Source: CAJINA01 sp964636125
Lineage (GTDB): Bacteria > Desulfobacterota > Desulfobacteria > Desulfobacterales > CAJINA01
Direction of reading: 5' to 3'
NCBI GenBank assembly: GCA_964636125.1
Contig: CAZWPX010000006.1
Span: forward strand, 80,796 to 144,795
DNA: 64,000 bases
Positions 6,007 to 14,254 of this stretch are shown piece by piece. Both the position numbers and the translations under genes were made by a program. How positions within the stretch are numbered: the stretch's first letter is position 1; every line of letters starts with the position of its first letter. The notes below the pieces were generated by a model. It did not search any database. It was not told the origin of the DNA and saw nothing but the letters and a program-made list of their open reading frames with translations.

Positions 6007-8484
6007 ATGACAACTCCCCCAAATATTTGTGACCTCTGCGGCCTCTCCAATCCGGCCGGGCGGGTGGTCACCCTCGAAACGGAGCAGACCACGTATCGCT
6101 TCTGCTGCCCGGGATGCCGCCATGTGTTCAGTATGCTCATGGAAGCGTCTGATACACCCGATCCGGCCGCATTCAAAGAGAGCGACCTGTTTAGAAAATG
6201 CCGGGACATGGGCCTGATCCCCCGTGACCAGGAGGACCTGGAGGCCCCACCTGAAGAACCCCCTGCAATTGAAAGCAGCGCCGGCACAACTCCGGAAAAT
6301 ACAACCGCTGCCGACGGCCTGCTGGACCTGAACCTGAGAGTCTCTGATATGTGGTGCCCCGCCTGTGCCTGGGTCATAGAAGAGGCCCTGAAACGCACCG
6401 ATGGCATCCAGAGTGCCGCCTGCAACTTTTCCATAGACCGGGTCCGCTGCGCCTACAACCCGGCCCGCACGTCCCCGGTGGAGATCATCGAAACCATCGA
6501 AAGCCTGGGCTACCAGGCCGCAACAGCCGAGTCGCAGGCCGAGCACGGCCGGCACAGGGAGTTTATCCGGTTTTGTGTGGCGGCCTTTTTCACCATGAAT
6601 ATCATGATGCTCTCGTTTTCACTGTACACCGGGTTTCTCACCACGCTCCCGCCAGCCGCCATCTACAAACTCTCCTGGCCCCTGTTCTGCATGGCCACGA
6701 TTGTCCTGTTCTACAGCGGTCAGGGTATTTACAAGAAAGCCCTGGCCGGACTGCCCTCCGCCAGCTTCGGCATGGAGACCCTGATCACCGCCGGCACCTT
6801 GACAGCTTATGGTTTCTCCACGGTCAACCTCCTGTCCGGCAGTATCCATCTTTACTACGATACGGCCGCCATGCTGATCACCCTTACCCTGCTGGGCAAG
6901 TGGCTGGAAAAAAGAGCCAAAACCAGGGTCCTGGCCGACCTGGAAACCTTCTTTGCCCTGCAGCCATCCAAAGTCAAAATCTGTTCGACTCAATACCCCC
7001 AGGGCCGCTACGCCAATATTCAACAACTTGAACCGGGTGGGATCTTCCAGGTGACCCGGGGCGAAGTGCTGCCGGCCGATGGATGCGTCCATACGGGCAG
7101 CGGATCAATCAACGAGGCAGCCCTTACCGGCGAATCGCTGCCGCTGCGGGTGCAGCCTGGAGATCGGGTCCGGTCTGGGACCCAGGTGGTGTCCGGCACC
7201 TTCCAGGTTACCGCCGAAAGGGTCGGGGAAAACTCGACCCTGGGCCAGATGATCACCATCATGCAGCGCGCCCTGGGTGAAAAATCGCCCCTGGAAGGCC
7301 GCACAGACCGTCTGCTGCAGTGGTTCGTGCCCACGATCATCGCCCTGGCCATCGTCACCGGCCTGGTCTGCAAACTGGCCGGCCTGTCCACGGAAGCTGC
7401 CATGATTCGTGCGGTGACCGTCATGGTGATCTCATGTCCCTGCGCGCTGGGAGTCGCCATTCCGCTGGCCCGCGTGGCAGGCATCTCTCTGGCCGGTCAA
7501 AAGGGTATTCTCGTGCGGGCCTTTTCTGCGTTTGAGCAGGCCACCCAGATACGGTCCCTCGTGTTCGATAAAACCGGCACCATCACACGGGGCCGCTGGG
7601 AACTTATCGATATCGTCACCGTCGGTGATTGTTCGCCGGATGACGCCCTGGCCACCGCGGCTGCTCTGGAAAATGTGTCCAGGCACTATATCGGGGCTGA
7701 AATCACCCGTCGGGCGATGTCCAAAAAGCTGGCATTGCCCGCCATCGACCGGATTGAGGAATTTGAAAACGGGCTGACGGGATATCGGGGTGCCGACAAA
7801 ATCAAGCTCGGGTCCCTGGCGTTTCTGGCCGCGGAAGCGGCGGCCTTTGACATGGCCGCCCTGCAGGAGAAATACGTGCAGCACGTCATCCCGTCATTTG
7901 TTTTTATGAGTGCCGCTGAAAAGATCTGGGCTGTTTTCGTTTTTGGTGATAAGGTGCGGCCGGCTTCACAGGCGGTTCTCAAAACGCTCACAGCCACCGG
8001 CTATGATACCCACCTCATTTCCGGGGACGATGACAGGACCACGCGCAGGGTAGCCGATCTGGTGGGTATTGCCAGTGCTGCCGGGGGCCAGCTGCCGCGG
8101 GACAAGGCCGATTTTGTAAAAACGCAGCAGGCGTCCGGAAAGCCGACCGCCATGATTGGCGATGGCATCAATGACGCTCCGGCGCTGGTCCAGGCTGACC
8201 TTTCCATGGCTGTGTATTCCGGGAGTCACCTGGGTCACGAGGTGGCGGATATTACCCTCATGCGGGGAGATCCCGGGCAGGTTATCGAGTTTTTAAACCT
8301 GGCCCGGCCGGTGAACCAGAAAATTTTTCAGAATCTCCTGTGCGCGTTTGGTTACAATCTCATCAGCATCCCCATCGCCATGAGCGGACTGCTGAGCCCG
8401 CTGGTGGCCGTGACGGCCATGCTGCTGAGCAGCCTGACGGTGATAGGCAATACGTTGAGGCTGGTAAAAAAGGAAACAAGCTAG
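6007..8484 (+). CDS. ccoI: Cu+-transporting P-type ATPase for cbb3 oxidase maturation
   Basis: CcoI/FixI pumps copper across the inner membrane for insertion into the CuB site of cbb3 oxidase. Over 825 residues it shows a Cys-rich N-terminal metal module (CDLCG and CCPGC), an HMA domain with CPAC near residue 117, and six or more membrane helices. The CPC transport motif (SCPCALG, about 475), the phosphorylation loop DKTGT (about 520) and GDGINDAP (about 717) are all present. The start lies five bases after the upstream stop. The CCPGC-type N terminus separates it from plain CopA exporters, and the place in the oxidase block supports the assignment. Confidence 0.9.
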   Translation: MTTPPNICDLCGLSNPAGRVVTLETEQTTYRFCCPGCRHVFSMLMEASDTPDPAAFKESDLFRKCRDMGLIPRDQEDLEAPPEEPPAIESSAGTTPENTTAADGLLDLNLRVSDMWCPACAWVIEEALKRTDGIQSAACNFSIDRVRCAYNPARTSPVEIIETIESLGYQAATAESQAEHGRHREFIRFCVAAFFTMNIMMLSFSLYTGFLTTLPPAAIYKLSWPLFCMATIVLFYSGQGIYKKALAGLPSASFGMETLITAGTLTAYGFSTVNLLSGSIHLYYDTAAMLITLTLLGKWLEKRAKTRVLADLETFFALQPSKVKICSTQYPQGRYANIQQLEPGGIFQVTRGEVLPADGCVHTGSGSINEAALTGESLPLRVQPGDRVRSGTQVVSGTFQVTAERVGENSTLGQMITIMQRALGEKSPLEGRTDRLLQWFVPTIIALAIVTGLVCKLAGLSTEAAMIRAVTVMVISCPCALGVAIPLARVAGISLAGQKGILVRAFSAFEQATQIRSLVFDKTGTITRGRWELIDIVTVGDCSPDDALATAAALENVSRHYIGAEITRRAMSKKLALPAIDRIEEFENGLTGYRGADKIKLGSLAFLAAEAAAFDMAALQEKYVQHVIPSFVFMSAAEKIWAVFVFGDKVRPASQAVLKTLTATGYDTHLISGDDDRTTRRVADLVGIASAAGGQLPRDKADFVKTQQASGKPTAMIGDGINDAPALVQADLSMAVYSGSHLGHEVADITLMRGDPGQVIEFLNLARPVNQKIFQNLLCAFGYNLISIPIAMSGLLSPLVAVTAMLLSSLTVIGNTLRLVKKETS

Positions 8485-8593
8485 ATATTTTTGAGTTTGG
8501 ATTGCGGATTTTCGATTGAAAACCTATTAAAATGACAGAGCGAAGGGATCCCTTAAATCCCAAATCAAAATTCTATAATCTGAAATTTTCAAG
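8485..8593. repeat. AT-rich word-repeat spacer (family shared with 10162-10265)
   Basis: The gap between ccoI and ubiG holds repeated words such as TTTGGATTGCGGATTTTCG and, in the opposite sense, AAATCCCAAATCAAAATTCT. The two halves are roughly self-complementary. The gap after ubiE (10162-10265) is built from the same words (GATTTTGGGTTTTTAATTTC, TTTGGATTGAAACCC, ATAAATCTAAAATTG). No gene or clear promoter is seen. Confidence 0.5.
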
Positions 8594-9298
8594 ATGCCTG
8601 ACTTAAATCTCGATAACAAGGAAATCGCCCGTTACGCCGCTTCGGCAGCCTACTGGTGGGACCGTGACGGTGAATTCAAAGCCCTGCACGATATCAACCC
8701 GGTCCGGGTGGCGTATATTCTGGACCGGGTGGATCTGATGGGCCGAACCCTGCTGGATGTGGGCTGCGGCGGTGGTCTGCTCTCCGAATCCCTGGCGGAA
8801 GTCGGCGCCCGGGTAACCGGCATCGACATGGCCGTCCCGGCTTTGAACGCCGCCCGGACCCATATGCGCCAGGGTGGACTGAGTATCGATTATCGTGAAA
8901 ATACCATTGAAAACCTGGCCCGCAATCGACCGGGGCGTTATGATGTGGTGACCTGCATGGAGCTCGTGGAGCATGTCCCGGACCCCGGGTCTATTATCAG
9001 CGCCTGTGCCGAGGCCGTTCGTCCGGGCGGGCATCTGTTCTTTGCCACGGTCAACCGGACCTGGCTCGCCCGGCTGCTGGTCATCTGGATCGCCGAGTAT
9101 GTCCTGGGGATTGTTCGCAAGGGCACGCACACCTATAAACGCTTTGTGCGCCCGGCAGAACTGGAACAATGGGGCCAGGCAGCCGGCCTCGAACTTGCCA
9201 ACCTGTCCGGCCTGCGCTATATCCCCGTCGGGGGGTATGCGGCCCTGTGTAAAGATACATCCATGAACTATTTGATGCATTTTACAAAAGAAACTTGA
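8594..9298 (+). CDS. ubiG: UbiG-type quinone O-methyltransferase
   Basis: A 234-residue class I SAM methyltransferase. The N-terminal WWDRDGEFKALHDINPVR is the hallmark of UbiG, which O-methylates polyprenyl catechol intermediates and demethylubiquinone. Motif I is LLDVGCGGGLLSE (about residue 53), followed by GIDMA and the CMELVEHV acidic motif. ATG 8594 has only a weak upstream ribosome site. UbiE-like and UbiA-like genes follow, forming a quinone-tailoring group next to the oxidase block. Desulfobacterota normally use menaquinone, so the true substrate is uncertain. Confidence 0.82.
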   Translation: MPDLNLDNKEIARYAASAAYWWDRDGEFKALHDINPVRVAYILDRVDLMGRTLLDVGCGGGLLSESLAEVGARVTGIDMAVPALNAARTHMRQGGLSIDYRENTIENLARNRPGRYDVVTCMELVEHVPDPGSIISACAEAVRPGGHLFFATVNRTWLARLLVIWIAEYVLGIVRKGTHTYKRFVRPAELEQWGQAAGLELANLSGLRYIPVGGYAALCKDTSMNYLMHFTKET

Positions 9299-9345
9299 AA
9301 TACATTTCCGGCACATTTTTGCCGGTGACACTCCCAGAGGTACTT

Positions 9346-10161
9346 ATGGCTCTATGGCAGAACCCAAGATGGTTTAAAGCCTCCCAGCGGGCGGAACAAC
9401 TGGACCGGCATGTGAGCCAGACCGGTCAGGCGCGTTTCGGGCTGAAAGCGTTCGCTGAAGATGATAAGGCCGCGGCGGTCAGGCGCCACTTTAACCGGGT
9501 GGCCCCCAAATACGATTTTATGAATTCGCTGCTCAGCTTCGGGGTTCAGCACACCTGGAAACGGTCGGCCATTCGGCGCCTGGGCCTTTCTCCGGGGGAT
9601 CAGGTCCTCGACCTGTGCGGCGGCACCGGGGACCTGGCCTACCTCTCCGCAGCGCGCATCGGACCGGCGGGACGGGTGGCCATCTGCGATATTAACCGGG
9701 CGATGCTGACCCAGGGGCGCCTTGCGCACCGGGGCCACCTGCTCAACCCACGCATCAGCTGGGCCCAGGGGAATGCCGAACAGCTGCCCTTTCCGGACGC
9801 CTCTTTTGACGCGGCCATCGTCAGTTTCGGCATCCGCAACCTGACTCACCTTAAACAGGGCTTTGCGGAGATGCACCGAACCTTGAAACCCGGCGGCAAG
9901 TTTCTCTGCCTGGAGTTCTCCCGCCCGACCAATGCCGTTTTCAGGGCCCTGTACGACTTTTACTCTTTCAACGTCATCCCGCTGCTGGGCCAGCTGATTG
10001 CCGGCAGCGCCGAGTCCTACGCCTGCCTGCCGGAAACCATCCGCATGTTCCCCCTGCCGGATGAGCTGGCCGCGATCCTGGCCGACTGCGGTTTCAAGGA
10101 CGTCCGTTATCACAGTATGACCAACGGGATGGTGGTGGCGCACCTGGCGTTAAAACGCTAA
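9346..10161 (+). CDS. ubiE: UbiE/MenG-type quinone C-methyltransferase
   Basis: This enzyme C-methylates demethylmenaquinone or the ubiquinone precursor. The core begins with VRRHFNRVAPKYDFMNSLLS, the UbiE signature. Motif I is VLDLCGGTGDLAYLS, followed by VAICDINRAML and SFGIRNLTHLKQGFAEM. ATG 9346 has AGAGG seven bases upstream; an in-frame TTG at 9295 overlaps ubiG and is less likely. The 40 residues before the methyltransferase core are longer than in the usual UbiE of about 250 residues. It converges on the prenyltransferase gene across a word-repeat spacer. Confidence 0.85.
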   Translation: MALWQNPRWFKASQRAEQLDRHVSQTGQARFGLKAFAEDDKAAAVRRHFNRVAPKYDFMNSLLSFGVQHTWKRSAIRRLGLSPGDQVLDLCGGTGDLAYLSAARIGPAGRVAICDINRAMLTQGRLAHRGHLLNPRISWAQGNAEQLPFPDASFDAAIVSFGIRNLTHLKQGFAEMHRTLKPGGKFLCLEFSRPTNAVFRALYDFYSFNVIPLLGQLIAGSAESYACLPETIRMFPLPDELAAILADCGFKDVRYHSMTNGMVVAHLALKR

Positions 10162-10265
10162 GGCTTTTTTGATTTTGGGTTTTTAATTTCGGAATTTGGA
10201 TTGAAACCCATTTAAATACCTGGGGGAAGCGAAACCATAAATCTAAAATTGTTGAGCCTTCAAAT
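10162..10265. repeat. AT-rich word-repeat spacer between convergent genes
   Basis: Partner of the spacer at 8485-8593. Words such as TTTTTGATTTTGGG and TTTGGATTGAAACCC at the left are echoed in opposite sense by ATAAATCTAAAATTG at the right. It separates the convergent ubiE and UbiA-family genes and may serve as a bidirectional transcription end, although no clear GC stem with U-tract is seen. Confidence 0.45.
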
Positions 10266-11228
10266 TCAGGTGGCCCCCAACAGGGCCGGCTGCACCATCC
10301 GCACCAGCACCAGGATAAAGAACGCCAGGGGATAATAGCTGGCCCGGTTGAACAGGGCCATGGCCTTTTCACGCTGGCAGGTCTCGGCAAGCTGCAGCGC
10401 CGGCAGTAGAAGCAGGCCGGTGTTGATCCCCAGGGCCGCAAACAGGTAGAGCGGGCCGAAGGTCAGGGGTGAGGCCCAGAAAACGCCGAACGTCAGAAAC
10501 TGGGCCACCACCAGGCAGGTCAGGCTCAGCAGACCGGCCCGTTGAAGGCCCAGGCTGGCGGGAATGGTCTTGGCATTGAACCGACGGTCCTCCTCGATGT
10601 CCGTCCAGTCCGCCGGGATGTTCTGCCCCCCTATTTCCCAGAAGAATATCCACAGGAACAGGGCCGCCAGAAAAACCGGGTTCGGCGAGGGTGTTACCGC
10701 AAAGACCGCGGCCAGGGGACCGCAGGTTTTGACTAGCCCATTGACCAGCGCACGCTGGGGAGTCACGGTACCCAACAGGCAGTAAATGATTTCAAGCAGG
10801 CAGCCGGCCAGGAAAATCCAGAGGCAGACCGGGTTGAGGATATAGGCGCCGGCCATGGCCACAATAGACCAGCCCACGGCCCAGGCCAGGCCGCTGGCAT
10901 AGCTTAAAACACCCTTGGCCAGGGGGTGCCGGATCATTACGCCATCCAGGTAATCCTCGGAATCGTCGAAACCGCCGGCAGCCGCCTTTTTGCGGTCGCT
11001 GTGATAATCGGTCAGGTCGTTGACCGCATATACCGCTGTATATCCGGCAAAGGCGGTGATGATGCCGATCAGGATAACCGGAAATGGCGGTAAATGGCCC
11101 AGGCAGAGCAGGGCCGCCAGGGCAGGCGTGGTCATGTCTATAAGCCCGTGGGGCGTCCGTGAAAGCGCCCAGTAGAGATTCAATTTATTGCGTACGGCCG
11201 GTGGGATAGAGAAAAAAGTTCGGATCAA
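10266..11228 (-). CDS. UbiA-family prenyltransferase
   Basis: An integral membrane aromatic prenyltransferase of about 320 residues with eight or nine helices. Both Asp-rich motifs that bind the Mg-prenyl diphosphate are present: NDLTDYHSDRKK and DWTDIEEDRR. TTG 11228 is selected because GAAGG lies eight bases upstream. The open frame extends 98 codons further, but that part is low-complexity and overlaps a palindromic repeat, so it is probably not translated. Beside ubiG and ubiE, a role in respiratory quinone synthesis (attaching the isoprenoid tail) is likely. The aromatic acceptor cannot be told from sequence; a lipid or haem O role is possible. Confidence 0.78.
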   Translation of the reverse strand: MIRTFFSIPPAVRNKLNLYWALSRTPHGLIDMTTPALAALLCLGHLPPFPVILIGIITAFAGYTAVYAVNDLTDYHSDRKKAAAGGFDDSEDYLDGVMIRHPLAKGVLSYASGLAWAVGWSIVAMAGAYILNPVCLWIFLAGCLLEIIYCLLGTVTPQRALVNGLVKTCGPLAAVFAVTPSPNPVFLAALFLWIFFWEIGGQNIPADWTDIEEDRRFNAKTIPASLGLQRAGLLSLTCLVVAQFLTFGVFWASPLTFGPLYLFAALGINTGLLLLPALQLAETCQREKAMALFNRASYYPLAFFILVLVRMVQPALLGAT

Positions 11229-11267
11229 TTTCTTTACCTTCAGAAAGTTTAGTGGAAAAATCGTATT

Positions 11268-11536
11268 CGAAGCGGTTTTAAAACTGCCAATCGGCTCAAG
11301 ATCAAGGCGGGTCGGGGTGTTCAACCGCAGGAATATGATCGATATTTCGAGGATTGAACGCCGTGACCCAACGCAGAGCCTGGGCCTGAGGGGCGGTTTT
11401 AAAGCGGCTTCGACTATAGCATGCCAACAAGGGGCTGTCATCCCCAATTGAGACTTTTGAATGCATCCCCTTTTGTTTGATTTCTGTGTTGGGCTCAAAT
11501 TCCAATCATCGAAATACTGCATGTATTCCTGCGGTT
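11268..11536. repeat. Nested imperfect palindromes (MITE-like)
   Basis: GAAGCGGTTTTAAAACTGCC at the left edge (about 11268) is mirrored approximately by GGGCGGTTTTAAAGCGGCTTC at about 11393-11413. A second pair, CGCAGGAATATGATCGATAT (about 11326) and ATACTGCATGTATTCCTGCG (about 11516), is also inverted and spans further. The whole 11229-11728 gap has no convincing gene. The remainder (11537-11716) is AT-rich spacer upstream of the FixH-like gene, with a possible promoter I cannot pin down. Confidence 0.55.
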
Positions 11537-11728
11537 AAAATTTTTACCGGCCTTGAACCAAAACAAAATTGGGTGTTTTTCAAAGGCCTCAAATTGGCAC
11601 CTGGTCCAGCACACCACAATGTGGTTTTTTAAGGTTGAATTTTAGGCCGATTCCTGTCAAAAAGATTTTAATAGGTCTTCAGCAACCTGTCCCGTCTTAC
11701 AACCAGCGACCTTGAAATGGAGGATCCC

Positions 11729-12166
11729 ATGCATCGAAAAATGCACTCTGCTCCGGCTATTTTCGTGTTCACATTGCTGTTGTTTCTCATTACGTTTCCC
11801 ATGGGTACCGCTTCAGGCGCTGCCCCGGCAATTAATTGCCAGGCCCATGAAGGCACCTGTACCTTGCCCCTGGGGGATCAGGCCGTGATACTGGAAATCA
11901 CCCCCCGCCCGGTAACGGCCATGCAGGACTCCCTGTTCACCGTAACAATCAAAGGCCCGCAGCCAGCCAAAGCCCCATACCTCGACCTGGGGATGCCCGC
12001 CATGAAGATGGGCCCAAACCGCGTCCTGCTGAAACCGGACGGCAAAGGCAGCTATACGGGTAAGGGCGTGATCGTACGCTGTAAAAGCGGCCGGCGGACC
12101 TGGTTTGCCGAGGTGGTCGTCCCCGAAGCCGGAAAGGTGCAATTTGTCTTCGACGTTGTTTACTGA
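11729..12166 (+). CDS. Exported FixH/YtkA-like protein
   Basis: 145 residues with an N-terminal signal or anchor helix (about 8-30). A beta-rich domain follows, containing LDLGMPAMKMGPN, GKGSYTGKG and SGRRTWFAEV, the pattern of FixH / YtkA-like proteins. FixH (CcoH) assists copper loading of cbb3 oxidase. ATG 11729 is chosen because GGAGG lies six bases upstream; an ATG at 11717 precedes that site. The Met-rich PAMKM could bind copper. Its last codons overlap the TauE/SafE-like gene, implying joint translation. The link to the oxidase block 3 kb upstream is inferred. Confidence 0.72.
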   Translation: MHRKMHSAPAIFVFTLLLFLITFPMGTASGAAPAINCQAHEGTCTLPLGDQAVILEITPRPVTAMQDSLFTVTIKGPQPAKAPYLDLGMPAMKMGPNRVLLKPDGKGSYTGKGVIVRCKSGRRTWFAEVVVPEAGKVQFVFDVVY

Positions 12167-12845
12167 TCCCCTCTACCTGGTTTTCCTCGCCACCGGCTTC
12201 ACGGTGGGCTTCGGGCATTGTGTGGGCATGTGCGGCCCCATCGTGGTCTCCCTGTCGCTGAACCTGAAAGGCCGCAGCCTCACCCTGCCCCACCTGCTTT
12301 ACAACCTGGGACGGGTGATCACCTACACGCTCCTGGGTGGCGTTATGGGGGCCACCGGCTCCTTTTCCATGGTGGCGGCCAATATTGCGGGGATCCAGCA
12401 GGGTGCTCTTATCTTTGCGGGCAGCATGCTCATCGTCATGGCCCTGGCCATGAGCGGCTGGCTGCCGCTGGGTAAAATATTCGGGGACTACTACAACCCG
12501 GAAGGCTTTGTGGCGAAAGGCTTTCAGAGGCTTTCCCGGATCGATTCCCCGGCCGCCTATTTCCCGGTGGGGTTGCTTCTCGGGCTCCTGCCCTGCGGGC
12601 CGGTCTACACGGCCCTGCTGGCCGCCGCCGGGGCCGGCATGAACGCGGGCAGTCTGCTGCAGGGCATCGTCAAAGGCATGGGGGTGATGTTCTGCTTCGG
12701 AATGGGGACGGTTCCCGTCCTGTTATTGATTGCCAAACTGACGGATATGGGCTGGTTGAAAAATCGGCAGGTTATCTACCGTATTGGTACAATCCTGATG
12801 CTCATTGTCGGGGTATACTTTATCTACCAGGGTATTGTGTTTTAA
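12144..12845 (+). CDS. TauE/SafE-like (COG2836-type) membrane protein
   Basis: About 233 residues with six hydrophobic helices. The first contains GFGHCVGMCGPIV, the HCxGMCGP motif typical of the bacterial COG2836 branch often found with cbb3 oxidase and copper genes. A second GLLPCGPVYTAL motif lies in the fourth helix. TTG 12144 is chosen because GGAAAGG lies six bases upstream; it overlaps the FixH-like gene by 23 bases. The family is annotated as a sulfite exporter, but this branch more plausibly handles copper or redox equivalents during cytochrome oxidase assembly. That is inference from the Cys/Met motif and its neighbours. Confidence 0.75.
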   Translation: MSSTLFTDPLYLVFLATGFTVGFGHCVGMCGPIVVSLSLNLKGRSLTLPHLLYNLGRVITYTLLGGVMGATGSFSMVAANIAGIQQGALIFAGSMLIVMALAMSGWLPLGKIFGDYYNPEGFVAKGFQRLSRIDSPAAYFPVGLLLGLLPCGPVYTALLAAAGAGMNAGSLLQGIVKGMGVMFCFGMGTVPVLLLIAKLTDMGWLKNRQVIYRIGTILMLIVGVYFIYQGIVF

Positions 12846-12979
12846 AGATGCAGAAGGGGTGTCAACTCAAGATAGCTGATGCGTCCAGCCAGCGATTGGG
12901 AGCTCTCGCAAATCAAATCCCGCCCGGCAGAGCCAGGAATTAAAAACTGATTGTCCGTGCAAAGTGTTCTTCTAATTTA

Positions 12980-13822
12980 TTATAGAGCCAGCCCTGCTTC
13001 CGCAAAAATTGGCTCTAGATACTCCAGGCTCTCTTGCCCGGCTTCATCCGGCGCATCCACGTAGGGGTAGAGCTCCAGGCTGATGTCGCCGGTGTATCCC
13101 AATGCTTTGATGGTTTTGAAAATGGCGGGATAGTCGATCACCCCGAGTCCGGGGATCAGGTGGTTGTGGACGCGGGTGGCGGCAATGTCCTCCAGATGCA
13201 TGTGCCCGACCCATTCAAACAGCTCTTCAAGGGCGGCCCGGGGATCTTCACCCACGCAAAAGAAATGGCCGATATCAAAATTCAGCCCCAGAGCCGGGGA
13301 CTGGAAATCTTTGATGAACCGATTGAATTCATCCGAATTCTCGATGAAGAGTTCCGGCTCAGGCTCAATGAGCAATTTTACCCCCAGCGCTTCGGCATCC
13401 GGGATCACCTGTTCGAGCCCTTCGCGGAAAAGCCTGGCACCAGCCGGCCAGTCCATCCCTTCCAGGGGTCCGCCGGGTGGTATCGAAATGTTGGCGCACC
13501 CCAGGTCTTTGGCCACCCTCAGGCTCTCTTTGGTGTGGCGGACACGGATGTCCCGGCGCGCTTTGTCCGGTTCGATGAAGGACGGCAGGTAGGTGTCTCC
13601 CACAGCGAACAGGGTAAAGCTGTTGATGTTGGTGATTTTGAGCTGGTTCTTTTTCAAGGTGGTTTTCAGCTGTTCAATTTTTTCCGGCCCGAAATCCGGC
13701 GGGTAGAGGTGCGGGCGGTCGCCCATGATTTCCACTCCTTTGAACCCGAGTTTGGCAATGCGCTCCAGGGATTCGAAAAGAGAAAATTTAACAAAGGCGT
13801 TGGTGCTGTAACCAAAGATCAT
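12980..13822 (-). CDS. Sugar phosphate isomerase/epimerase, TIM-barrel
   Basis: A 280-residue protein of the AP-endonuclease family 2 / xylose-isomerase-like TIM-barrel group. The start YSTNAFVKFSLFESLERIAK, then GFKGVEIMGDRPH, LIEPEPELF, GLNFDIGHFF, MHLEDIAA and ISLELYPY give the metal-binding Glu/Asp/His order of these epimerases (IolE, IolI and tagatose epimerase relatives). AGGAG precedes ATG 13822. The nearest co-directional gene is an inositol-phosphate-synthase-like enzyme, which hints at inositol or polyol metabolism. The substrate cannot be read from sequence. Confidence 0.78.
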   Translation of the reverse strand: MIFGYSTNAFVKFSLFESLERIAKLGFKGVEIMGDRPHLYPPDFGPEKIEQLKTTLKKNQLKITNINSFTLFAVGDTYLPSFIEPDKARRDIRVRHTKESLRVAKDLGCANISIPPGGPLEGMDWPAGARLFREGLEQVIPDAEALGVKLLIEPEPELFIENSDEFNRFIKDFQSPALGLNFDIGHFFCVGEDPRAALEELFEWVGHMHLEDIAATRVHNHLIPGLGVIDYPAIFKTIKALGYTGDISLELYPYVDAPDEAGQESLEYLEPIFAEAGLAL

Positions 13823-13856
13823 GTGGAACTCCTGAGCTTATATGGATTGAGCGTTG

Positions 13857-14001
13857 AAACTTGATGGTGCCATATAGGTTGATTTCTGCCTTTGCTTGTC
13901 ATCCCGGCGAAGGCCGGGATCCAGTGGTTTCAAGTACTTCTGGATGCCGGATCGAGTCCGGCATGACGGTCAAGGGGCTTTTTATGGTTCCATCAAACTT
14001 T
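13857..14001. repeat. Nested palindromic element
   Basis: Outer arms AACTTGATGGTGCCATA (about 13859) and TATGGTTCCATCAAACTT (about 13983) are inverted and enclose an inner palindrome. The inner left part is GTCATCCCGGCGAAGGCC (from 13898) and the inner right part is CTGGATGCCGGATCGAGTCC running to GCATGAC at 13967. The inner part resembles the GTCATCCCGGCGAAGGCCGG-type repeat common in many proteobacterial spacers. The nested form suggests one element inserted in another. Confidence 0.65.
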
Positions 14002-14030
14002 TAACAGTTATGGTAACTACTTAATGGTCC

Positions 14031-14195
14031 CTGTCATGCTGAGCGTAGCAAAGTATCTCGCAGTTGCCGGTCTTATCTTAACCTGCAGGGGATTCTTCGT
14101 CGCTGCACTCCTCAGAATGACAGCCATATATACAGCTGCTTTAATGCCTGTCACTCTGAGCAAAGCGAAGCGTCTCCCGCATGCCGAGACCCGGC
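14031..14195. repeat. Palindromic dispersed repeat (CTGTCAT...ATGACAG)
   Basis: CTGTCATGCTGAGCGTAGC at 14031 is mirrored by a right arm ending in CTCAGAATGACAG near 14123. The middle contains GATTCTTCGTCGCTGCACTC. A further half copy (TGTCACTCTGAGCAAAGCG) begins at about 14150. The same family recurs at 57338-57429. The remaining bases to 14254 show no gene. Confidence 0.65.
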
Positions 14196-14254
14196 GCCAT
14201 TTATGGGCTTTTCACAGATGCCCACCTTGGCGTAACAGACCATCAGACCCGCCG

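Noticed and set aside
11229..11522. N-terminal extension of the UbiA-family open frame
   Set aside because: It runs through the palindromic repeat, lacks homology-like sequence, and a good ribosome site with TTG exists at 11228.
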